From positions 1 through 49,231 of the forward strand of contig DF237581.1 in the NCBI GenBank assembly GCA_000708835.1: DNA of 49,231 nucleotides. Direction: 5' to 3'. Position 1 is the stretch's first letter, and each line of letters starts with the position of its first letter. Below are positions 10,928-21,527 of this stretch, in pieces. The notes below the pieces were generated by a model. It saw nothing but the letters and a program-made list of their open reading frames with translations, was not told the origin of the DNA and did not search any database. A program made the translations under genes and the position numbers. This DNA is from Klebsormidium nitens. Lineage: Eukaryota > Streptophyta > Klebsormidiophyceae > Klebsormidiales > Klebsormidiaceae.

Positions 10928-13900
10928 ATGGGCTCTGCCACGGATTCAATAAGAGAGGAGCTGATTGAAAGCCTCAGACCGGAATGCGCTGTTTGCTTGC
11001 TCCCGTACGATGATGGGGGAAGGATTCCTCGATTGCTTTCCTGCGGGTAAGTCAGCAGCCGACTTTGTAAATGCAGCTATGGAAACTGAAGTTTGGCTGT
11101 GATTGAGGCATTCCTAGGGGCTATTTGGCAGCAGAACGTAGCTTTGACTGCTTCTGGAGGCTGAATCCAGAGATGGGCTTGCGTCAAGCCTTGGAAAGCT
11201 GCACAAATCTGCATGTATTGCTGTCTTGACTGCGGTTGTCGATCAAAACCCTAATTGCAAGGAGAACTATGGAGCTGCGTTGGAAAGCCATCTTGAAACA
11301 AGTAGGAAAGCGCCATACCCTTGGAGCATGCCAGTAGCATCTTTAAACGTATGTCTTGCTTCTTCAGGCACTCCATCTCTCAGGATTGTGCGGACCTGCT
11401 CATTGATTCAAACTACAGTCCTGCCGGGGGGGATGCATACGTGGGGTTTGGCAGGGGTGATTCCGCTCCTCAGGACACTCCTCAAGGCTCGGGGCTTCCC
11501 AGCATTCCGCCCGAAGGCCTAGGGAAGATCGTGGGAGCGAGGTTTGGCGTTGTCAAGTGCCCCGAGTGCAATCAGCGCACCAAGGTGCCGGCCAAGGGCG
11601 CACGGGGCCTGGCCAAGAACATTGAACTGCTGAGGATCATTAGCAAGCTGGAGGGGAATGATGGCAGTGCTAAGGCGAGGAAGGCGGACCTGGAGCGCAA
11701 GGTAAACTGGGCAAGAGAGATTATGTCCCAAAATGGGGCTGATACCGGGGCTTTGCAGAACAGTGTAAACGAGTTGGGCGAGGGCACCCCAGGGACCGAT
11801 TCTAACCAGGGGGCGCGATCGGAGCCGTCCGGCAGCGGTCAAGAGGAAGCAGTGCCGGAAAGGGAAGAGAGCGAAGAGATCCAGACAGACGCAGACAGCA
11901 CCTCGCTGTCGCCAAGCGGAGGCTCCGGATCTGAGCTCTTCCAGAGCGCCCGGGAGGGCCCTGAACTGGCGGTGCCGTCGACCGCGCCCTCCGTCGATAC
12001 GCTGAGGAGTGCGTTTGAGGCAGGGAGGGAACAGCAGGCTCTGGGCAGTGACGAGCCGGAGACTGCGGAGGCCAGAGTCGGGCAAGATGAGATTGCGGAG
12101 TTGCAAACTTCGCCTGCAAGGAGAGCCCCTCCCCCTCTGGAAATTCCGCAGGTGCCCCAGTCGGGGGCCTCAGTTGCGGCCGTTGATCAAAACGGGGAAG
12201 ATCCCGAAGCAGCTTCGGCACCAGAGGGAGCGCAGTCACGACCGCTGACGGGGCTCCACGGCATGATCTGCGGGCACCAGGACAGCGTCTCAGCGCTCGC
12301 CGTGGTGGCCGACCAGTGGCTGTGCAGTGCGTCGTTTGACCGCACGGTGCGCGTGTGGTCCCTGGCCGACGGTGCCCCGCACGGCGTGCTCCAGGGGCAC
12401 CAGCACCGCATCATGGCGCTCGCCACTGTGTCTCTGCTGCCGGAGGAGTCGGCCGGCGTGGATGAGGATGGCATCATCTGCGGCAACGGCAGGATCATCG
12501 ATAACTACGTTGGTGGGCCAGACGTGGTAGCGGGCATTCCGCGCGGGGCGGATCTGCTGGTGAGCGCAGACTACGGGGGCCAGATCAAGGTGTGGTCCGT
12601 CATCCGGGACACGAGCGTTGTGCGCGGCCCGGGAGAGTCCCCCGAGGGCGAGGACAAGCCGGGCGTGTCACCCGGAGAGCCGTGCCCTGGGCCAGGGAAG
12701 TTGCTGGCGTCCTGGGATGCGCACGTGGACTGGAAGTACTTTGGTGTGCTGGCGCTGGCAGTAGCAGAGGGGAAAGTGCTGTACAGCGGGGCGGGAGACC
12801 GCACCATCCGCGCATGGAGCCTGGGGGCGGGCGGGGTGCCGCTGGGGGGCTTGCTGGGGGTGCTGGAGGGCCATACGGGGCCTGTGTCAGCGCTGGCAGT
12901 GGACGGGGAGTTGCTGTACAGGTGAGGCACAAAGGGGGCGGATGTGCGGGTGTGAGCGCGGCTTTGGTTCTCCGTTTTGAGAGACTGCTCGTGTGTCACT
13001 TTTTGGCCAGGTCCCAAGAGGTCCGACTTGTACCTTTTGTCTGCCCATTGATAAAGCTGGGTGACCTGGTAACTGCCTAGGTTTTGGGTACTCAACTGGA
13101 TCTGAGATCTTGCTCAAAATCTCTTAGTGTCGGGATGAAGCTATCATTCAGGCACCGTAAACACTTTACTCCCTTTGGCTAATACGTTTGGGAGATTGGT
13201 TGTAGTGTGTTGCTTTCTGGCTAGTCCCCTTGGTCAGTCCCCAAGAGTTTCGAGCTTGTACCCTTTGTTTGGCCATCAAGAATTTGGTTGAGCTGGTAAC
13301 TGCTCAAATTTAGATATTTGAATTGGCTTTGGGACCTTGCTTCAGACTTGCAGTGGTGGGGATCAAGTTATTGTTCAGGCACTGAGTACACTCACTCCCT
13401 TCTAGTTAAGTTGACGTCTGGAAGGGACGGGATATTTGCTTCTGAGGTTGACACCCCCCCCTCTGGTTGCAGCGGGAGTTGGGACGGGTCTGTGCGTGGG
13501 TGGTGGCGCGAGGACCACACCCCCGTGGCTGTGGTCCAGGCAGGGCCAGGGCCCGGCGTGCGCTGCCTCTCCATGGTGGGGCCCAGGCTGGTGGCGGGCA
13601 GGGACGACGGCACGCTGCAGGTGCGCCACACACTTAGACTTAGCGCCTGTTATCATTCCCTGCAGCGTTCCTGAATGCGAAGAAGTGTTGGGAAAGCTGC
13701 GAGAGGATTATCTGTTTGCTTTGGTGATCTCCTTGATGGTGAGTCTTGAAGGAAGGGTATCGGGCCGGGAGTGAAGCTGGAGAACAATTAAATGTACAAG
13801 TCGCAGCCGTTGGATTCTCTTCGGTCAAATCAATTATAACCTATGTTGAACCTCAAGAGAAAAGGGATCAGAGGAAGAGAAATAGTGAATGTCGAGGGTC

Positions 13901-14594
13901 TCGATATAACTGTTCCCCTGGCGCTTTTTTCTGGCGCGTTGCTATGCCAGCAGGTGTCCCCCTTTTGTGTCGGTTCCTCGTCCCTTTTTCGTGAACGGTC
14001 CCCTCATCCCTGCTTTGTCACCTCTCCCTCAGGCGTGGGTGGAGGGCCAGCCCGAGAGCGAGCAGCGGCGCGCGCACGGCGGCGTGGTGGCCACCATGTG
14101 CACGTGGGGGCCGTTCCTATACACGGGCAGCTGGGATGGCGTCATCCACGTGTGGCGGGCCGACGCGCCATTTGGAAACGAGGCCCCCCTTGCGAGCATC
14201 CACGTGGAGGGAGGACCGCTGGCGGTGGTCCACTCTCTGGTGGCAGCGAGGGGGCGGCTGTTCAGTGCGCATCTCGATACGGCGATCAAGGTGAGGGGGA
14301 GGCTTTGAAGGGTACACGAATGTGGGCAGGCTTTTGAGAAGCGGACCAGTCTGTAGGAACAGGACGGGGCACTGAGCTTCTTGGCAAATTGGCAAATGAT
14401 CCCTTCGATTTTTGAATATGTCAAGGAAAAGAGCTTCCTTTTGGACGGTGCCAAAGTTTGAGTGCATCTCAAAAAGTCGAAGTACGAAACCTGCAAGCGC
14501 TTGTTGGTTCCAAGGGCAAACGAAACGTGAAAAACGCTCCCGATGTAACAATATTGTCGAATATTTGCAGGTCTGGACCGAAGCAAGATCGTGA
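10928..14594 (+). CDS. RING-like / WD40-repeat protein, 700 aa
   Basis: Five exons: 10928-11046, 11368-12921, 13473-13620, 14033-14290 and 14571-14594 (2103 nt, phases consistent). The N-terminus has a RING-type zinc-binding pattern: C20-x2-C23, C39-x-H41, C47, and C104-x2-C107 (KCPECNQRTKVP). The position three residues after H41, normally Cys, is Ser44. Residues about 108-332 form an acidic, Ser/Glu/Gln-rich linker. Residues about 333-700 hold a WD40 propeller, with blades showing GHQDSVSALAV, CSASFDRTVRVWSL, YSGAGDRTIRAWSL, YSGSWDGSVRGWW and YTGSWDGVIHVWRA. The last exon adds only VWTEARS, completing the final blade. RING plus WD40 suggests a ubiquitin ligase that recruits its substrate through the propeller; this is inferred, and the altered ligand leaves catalysis uncertain. 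It is convergent with the transporter gene downstream. Confidence 0.85.
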
Positions 14595-16169
14595 TGCGTG
14601 TAGGAGAATGGAACGATAAGCCGTCCAGATTGATAAAGTGGACATAGAGTAACATAGTATTAATGTTGGGCTGACCTCTAAGTTGTTGTTAAAAGCACTA
14701 GGGGCTTGCAAAATCAACATCGTTTTTGACTGCTTTGGATCGATGCCACGGTCCAGGCAGTAAGGGAAACTGCTAGTTAGTTTTTGTCACGGCTTCGTAT
14801 AGGAAGTGCCGCTGTGTGAGTTTGCCATGTTGTGATCGACCCCGGCACAAGATAGACCGGCTCGTGCTTGGTCGAGACCGCGAGCTGGTATTCATTGTTC
14901 TACGCAACTGTCCACTGAGTCTCAATTTTCAATGATGGTCCACATCCCTAAAAACGCGTCGGTCACTGAGTCAGTGACGTTGGCATTTGCGGGGGTGTGA
15001 ACGGGAGCTTAGAGCACATCCAATCACCGATGTAGGTCGTAGTTTAGTGCGGCAACTTGAGCTTATATGCATATGTGCGCCATGTGGCAGGAATTTGATC
15101 GGCACTGTGTGAATTACTAGTCCAAATTTTGGCAGACTCACGCGCGTATATATTCCATGCACTGGCATCGGTTACACGGTCATTACCATGCCCATCATTG
15201 CCAGCATGCAGTCATGTTATGTATCCATTGATCAACTCTTATGTGAGCTGGACCTGAGCCTAGAGCTCGATCGTGGTCGAGCAATCGCATGGTATTATAG
15301 TACATTGCAGGTACCGAAATCGCAGCCGCGTCTACTGCATGTATCAGGGATGACATGAGCGTGTACCAGATCATCGAAAACCATGCAGCATGGTTATTGA
15401 GGGCCGCGCTAGCTAGCCATATATACGGGCATGCTGTAGACGTATATGGATGAATTTATATCGGCCATGCAAGCTAACAAGCTCATATGCACTAATGATG
15501 CGAAAAAATCAGCCCGGCCTTCTTTTCAATTGAAGGCGGCGATGATGTTGCAGAATCCAACGGAGTTCTTAAGTTGGGCAGTTGCGACTATATTGGCCGG
15601 GGCATCCTGAAGTCAACATTTCAGTAGTTGTACGATATGGATGCATGATGGGCAGCGGTCTTGAAACGCGCATATGTATCGGGCATGCCTAGCTAGATTT
15701 GTTGACGTTAAATGCATAGAGACATGCTGGTGACGCTCCATGTTGTAGCGAACCAGAACATCGGACTTGAGTTTGCAAACTGGTGCTTCCGCCTTGGCGG
15801 CTTTCAAAACCTTCGAGCTTGCAGTTCTTACAGTACGAAATATCGGAATATTCTTCAACGCCTTGTCTAGGAAACACGAGATTCCCAATCTTACAGGCCG
15901 GGACTCCTGGAAATCGGTCCACCTTATCCTGCGCTCGCTTGCTCCACGAGCATTCCTACGCAATACGCTGATGGTCGGTTACTTAAGCAGTCAAACTAGA
16001 CTGTACTACAGCGAAAGGGCGGATGCCGAACACCGCCTTACCTTAGTCTATGGTTACAGATGCTGGCTCGGAGGGAGACCCGATCTCGCCCCGACTTGTG
16101 CGGCTTGCTCCCGTGCAGTTGGCGTACTGACACTGAGAGCGCAGCGCGCAGCTTCCGCATGGCCTGGTG
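14595..16169. other. Convergent intergenic DNA
   Basis: This space between the RING-like/WD40 gene and the transporter contains both 3' ends. It is rich in CATGC, TAGCTAGC and ATATAT words. A 17-bp palindrome lies at 14962-14978. Reading frames here are short and lack family resemblance. Confidence 0.4.
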
Positions 16170-19100
16170 TCAGCTCTTGTCCCCGGGGTCCTCCATCCGC
16201 CGGGCTTCCTCCAATAGCTGCACCTCGTCGTCCCCCGGGACGTGCTGCACCGCCCACCACGCGACGCAGTCAGAATCGGAGTCCATTATTCCAGTCCAAC
16301 CTGCCGCTCTCAAGTCTGCCGAGTCGGACTGTGACTCGTGCAAGCAGAGCAGGTCCGCTGCGATGACGACTCCGGGGGCTCGATCTTCCGCCAGACGTGC
16401 CAGAAAGCACCAGCGAGCCGTGACCTTCGAAATCTTTCAACCAAGGGTCACGGTCCCTCTTCCCTCACGCTGCCTCCAACCGGGAGCGCTCCCCACACGA
16501 AGATTTTCCGGTCAAGTTTTGCAGCTTATGTCGCACAAACCCGTGGCTGGGATATCCGACGGCCCTGGGACCCACCTACCATGCCGCTTGAACTTGTCAT
16601 GCGAGTTTCGAATTTGCAGTGGCAACGGGTGGGAATCTCGCAAGGCGAGTTCCGATTCTCAGGACTTCTTAGTCCCGGCCAAGTTTTACATGTGCCCGCA
16701 GCGGACTCATCCATGCAGTGTGGTGTGGGAGCCCACCTTCCGCGCCCCCGCGGGGCTGCGCAGGTTGCTGGGCGGCCCGGGCCCGCTGGCCTCCTTGGCT
16801 GCTTCCCGGGCCGACTCCTGCTGCGCCTCCAGCATGCGACTCCGGTTGTAGTACACCACGCCGGCAATGGCTGCGCCAAAGGACATCGACAAGTGGATTC
16901 AAGACGCAGACCGTTTAAAAGGACGGTTTGCGCTCCTCCACGCTTGAATGACCGTCTCTTTGCATCAATCGGGCTCGGCTTTTACCAGTACTGGCAGGAG
17001 CACAGAGAGCGCCCGATGCGAATGGTTGTGGAGCAAAGAAAGGACGACACGCTCAGGTCGATTCAGCCTGCGAGAAGACAAGGGTCAGACACGGCCAAGG
17101 CACAGCGCTCGGAAATGTTTGGAGGCAAAAAGCTAGGCAGGGTGCCGCGGGCGCACCGATGGCGTAGCCCACGATGTTGAGCGGCGTGAGGATGGTGTCC
17201 GCGAAGAGCACGGCGGAGATGAAGACGACGAGCCAGTCCTTGACGACGCTGGCGACGCGGATGGTGAGCGCGCTCGTGTTCTGGATGGCCAGGAACACCG
17301 ACACGTTCAGCGCAAACGTGGCCACCGAGTTGGCCACCATCACGCCGGGGCTCAGCAGCACGTGGCCGCGGGTGGCCATCATTGCGGGGCGCTCCAAAAA
17401 CAGCCACGGCACAAAGAGTGACAGCAGGCTGCGAAGAAGAAGCACAGAGGCTAAGTCAGGGGGGCGGGATTGATTCGAGGTGCGTGGGACGGGTTTAGGA
17501 GAGGCGACCGCATCAGATTCTCAAGAGATGTTTGTGAACATCGACAACAAAACGTGCTACAATAATCCGGTATGGTAGACGCCAAAAGGCGGCTTCGCGC
17601 TTCATCTCCCGCTGACCTGCCCCTCCAGGTGTCATAAGCAAGGAGACCCGCTGCTGTCAGCCTTTTGAGAAACCGGAGTTTGAGCCAACGTAACCTTCAA
17701 CAATTAGAGCATCTCGATGGTCGAAGCTCAAATCTCTTTTTTTTCGCCAACGTCTCGCAGGAGCACGTGCCGTGGGTCTTTGCATGCCGACCTCGTGACA
17801 AGCAAACACGCGGGATCAAAGGCTCGAGCGGATTGCTTCGTGCATAATGTTGCGCAGATCTTTACACGGATCAGGTCTACGAGGGGTTGGAAAGCGTCCC
17901 CTTAATCAGCGTCAGAACGTCCCCACGCCCTTCTCGAAAGTGGCTTGCATTCAGATGATATATTGAAGGACCACAGGTGAGGGAGCGGCGCGGCGGGCGC
18001 TTACCTGCAGGGGCTCATGTAGTACATGATGGTGATGGGGTCCATCTTGATGCCCTTGCGCTGCAGCAGGATCTGCGTCAGCACCAGGCGCAGCGCCTCG
18101 CTGACGACGCTGCCCACCTGGTACACCAGGCCCACCACGTCGAACTGGATCTCGCCGTAGCTCGCCACCAGCACGCCCCCGCTGATCACTGCCAACATCC
18201 GCAGGCAAAATGAGAAGCCACGATGACAAGCTTCAAACGGTAAGTCTCACTGAATCTCCAAGACGAAGGAAGTACCTGCTCCACACCCCTACCCACTACC
18301 TGCTTCACACCCCTACCCACCCGATTCCACAAGCTAACTCTGTTCGTCCTAGTGCAATTGTCGTGTCGTAGTCTTTGGGTCATCTTTCTTTAGATCAATA
18401 TCACTGCGCCCGCTGCACGGGCCACGTATGCTCAGAAGCAGAACCAGGTCGCGCTAGTGTGGGGGTCTCGTTTGCAGATGAAGTGGTGGGAACGTTCATG
18501 AGAAGGGCAGGGATCGGCGGACTGAAATGTAAATTGAGAACCGATCCTCCAAAGGCGCTCAGAACGCTTGTCTTGTACCTCAGGCAGGTTTTGCAACGTG
18601 GTGTTTCTGCTGCGAGATTGCACCACCTCATCTAAGTCTTCTTTGCAGCTTTTGCGTGCTCAAATCAAGCAGAACTGTAGAAATAGTTCGTTTTACCGAG
18701 TGCCTGGCATCTGAATCCGGATTGCCCGTTGAAACTCAGATCGGTCTTGGATACGTGCTCAGCGGCCATTGAACTTGCCTCTTCGACGTCAGATCAGCCA
18801 ATCGTAAGGGAATGCTATTCACAAAAACGAGATATGTCACCCGAATGTAAAATGTCACCCGACTTTCGATATCAAGGATGAAGCACGAAGTGGTTCTCAG
18901 AGCACGGCACCGGCACTTGCCTGCCATGTTGAGCAGTGTGTCCAGCCGGAGAACGTCCACCTTGAAGGCCACCCCCACCAGAAACACCGCCACAGGCACT
19001 GCACACCACACGCACAGAGTTTGCATAATGAGCGGAGAAGTGAGAAAACGACTGACGAGCAACATGATCTCTTCGACAAGTGATACTGGTCCACAGGAAG

Positions 19101-20838
19101 AGTTGGCCAGCCTTCTTTCAACAAAAACCAAGCGTGCTTTTCAAAATTGTCCCCTCTAGATCAGCGCGACGTCTGCTCCGGCCACAATGGGGAACACTCG
19201 CCCAACGAACATCACATTGACCTTTCATTCAAGATGTTCAACTTTTGAGCTGTTATTTTATCAAGTTGTGACTTACTGAGCGCCTTGAGCATCTGGGAGA
19301 AAGCGACGGATATGAACATGAACGCGGTGTTGCCCAGCCACAATGTTGTGGCAAAGAGCAGCGCGATCGGGACAAAGCTCTGCACGTACCTGCCACACAG
19401 AGCAGAAGAGAGTTAAGCACAAGAACCTTGAAGTTAACACCCTGCCGGACAAGCGCTTTGTGCAATACAGCCTGGACAGTCAAGTCCAGACGCCAGCAGC
19501 TTAACATAGAGCGGTAAGGTCCAAGTGATCATGAGAGATCTTCAATCTGCAAACTTAGAAGATGCCAAGGTACGACAATTTTGGTTCACGATTCAACCGG
19601 TAGTCCGAACAAGACCCTTGAAGCCACATGGCCCAGATTGTAGTACAAGTGGTCTCCTTACGACGCTAATCTAAGGTGGATTTGAAGGCTCACACTTCTG
19701 TAGACATGGGCTGCTGTAGGGGGACGAACTTGAACACCCGCACTACTAGGAAACATAGGACAGACGAGAAGGCCATGTGTAGCATCTGCAATACAAAGAC
19801 ATGCGTGAGCGAGCAAAAGCACCCGCTTCGGGTGGCTAGAAGCCTCTTCCTGGTAGCGGCAAAATCCTTAGCTGAGGTCGATCGATAAAGTAAGTGCGTT
19901 CAGTATCACCATCGTTTATGTATCTATCATTAGCAAGGGAGCGCTCGTCAAAGTAGATGACTCCAGTTTGCCGGGAGCGAAACCACTTACTTAGGAACTA
20001 GAAATCTATCTCACATAATAGGTGTGTAACCAGAAAAAAATTCATTTGAGGTTCCATTGCCTGCTCTTGACTTCTAAATTTCGATTTCTGAGGTGGATCT
20101 TCTGAGATCTGAGGAGGAGTTCATCATTGAAGAGACATGATGGAGACTGGCATAGCCTTGGCAAGCACAAAGTTTAACAACCGAAACTCACCGTAAGGCC
20201 AATTGGGTACGGGAAGTTATAGTAATCCTTGGAAAGGATAAACTGCAGCATTGCAGCAAGTAGATGATGTCAGGTGCAAGCTAGCACTGCCTTCCAGATG
20301 AGAGCCGCACAAGGATCTACTGGTGGTTCAGTGTTTGAAGCCTGCCTTTCTCTTTTAGGGGGCTTGAACATAAGGAAGTCGATGGGAATGCAGGAGGGGA
20401 ACAATAGTAGGCGGCGCATGGCCAGCTGACCCGAGATCTTTCCCAGCCAGCTCTGCTCACCTTATTGAAGAATATGACGCCCCCACTCAATACAATCTGC
20501 ATGGTGCACCAGAAAGTTGTCACATCACTGCGCAGCATTTGATTGCACGGAAAGTCTGTGGGCCTTTGGAAACACCCTTCTTGATGCCAAGATTGGTGGA
20601 CTGTCTGCAGCTAACAGGAGAACAGGCAACCAGAATTGCAAGCCAACTTTATCCTTCTGGAATGCAGCATCTGATTCGGGCTGCAGGCACAAGTTTTAAG
20701 TCGCTACAGATGTAAGACAGCCAACTTCAAATGGAGACTACCAAACATGCCCAAAACAAGGAAGGTAGGTGAGCGCACATATGCAATTAGGTAGGCCGCG
20801 GTCCGGAACGTTTTCCCAGGCCCCATCTCCTGAGCCAT
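16170..20838 (-). CDS. Triose-phosphate/nucleotide-sugar-type transporter (DMT superfamily), 392 aa
   Basis: Ten exons on the minus strand: 20838-20779, 20496-20461, 20242-20192, 19785-19694, 19389-19277, 18998-18921, 18188-18005, 17428-17157, 16870-16737 and 16328-16170 (1179 nt, phases consistent). The protein has about ten hydrophobic helices and follows the plant TPT/NST family closely: VLSGGVIFFNK, DYYNFPYPIGLT, LWLGNTAF, SVAFSQMLKALMPVAVF, ASYGEIQFD, EALRLVLTQILLQ, NTSALTIRVASVVKDW and TPLNIVGYAI. Members exchange sugar phosphates or nucleotide sugars across Golgi, ER or plastid membranes; the substrate here cannot be told. No clear transit peptide is seen, favouring the endomembrane system. 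The sixth intron starts with GC rather than GT. The last exon gives an acidic cytosolic tail (PGDDEVQLLEEARRMEDPGD). It rests on phase and acceptor alone; without it the frame ends at 16707. It is head-to-head with the pseudouridine synthase gene. Confidence 0.88.
18274..18321. repeat. 24-bp tandem duplication in a transporter intron
   Basis: Two head-to-tail copies of a 24-base C-rich unit (18274-18297 and 18298-18321, beginning ACCTGCTCCACACCCC) differ at two positions. They lie in the intron between exons 6 and 7 of the transporter gene. Confidence 0.9.
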
Positions 20839-21527
20839 CTTGGAGAATGTGATGAATCTGCAAGGGCTGATGTGCTGTGCCTTCAACCAGATGGTCTCTG
20901 CTCTGCCAATCTTGTAGAGCCAGCTTCTTGCAGCTCCTCTCACGCACGGTGCAGCCCTGCTTCACAAGGAATCAACTAACGGATACATAGCGCCAAAGTG
21001 ACGGAGCACGCAACGCTGGTTATACGAAGATCTCTTTGACGCCATTCTTCCAGACCCAAGCAAAAGAAGGAAATTGTGATTTGGTAGGAGAAAAGGGCAG
21101 GCCTGTATGCAAATTGCAATGCAATGATGCAGATCGACAAGCTGGACCAGGAGCTGGTCCGGTTCGCCTAACCCGCTTTCCAGCAGAATCCGAGACTCTT
21201 GCGCCGTCCCCGACTACCAGTTCACAATCTGGCACTATAGCTCACACGTATACAATTTCAAACTGGCTGGAGGGAATTTAGGAATGCGGCTGTCGGTCTC
21301 TGGCATGAAAGTTAACCTAATATGTAAGTTTATGGGTTTACGATACATGGGAGTTGACTGTTGAACCAGAACAACTGATCCACCTTCCGCCAAGGCGTCA
21401 TGCAAACTTTCCACCAGATACCTGAGGCCCAGATACGACTCCGAGACGTAGCAAGCTGGCGGACAAGCTGGCCGGGCAGCTTCTCTTGGTTTAGTCTTAG
21501 CTTGTAGGCAGGGCAGAGGGCAGGCCA
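20839..21527. promoter_or_regulatory. Divergent promoter region of the transporter and pseudouridine synthase
   Basis: This 689-bp space lies between the start codons of two divergent genes. It contains both upstream regions; no specific element could be identified by eye. Confidence 0.4.

Noticed and set aside
11519-12239. Minus-strand frames of 145-195 codons opposite the RING-like/WD40 gene
   Set aside because: They are shadows of the acidic linker and WD40 exon, with Pro/Arg-rich low-complexity translation.
16060-17180. Two long plus-strand open frames (263 and 280 codons) over the 3' half of the transporter gene
   Set aside because: They are antisense to GC-rich exons with clear family homology and show no recognisable domain; GC-rich DNA lacks stops on both strands.
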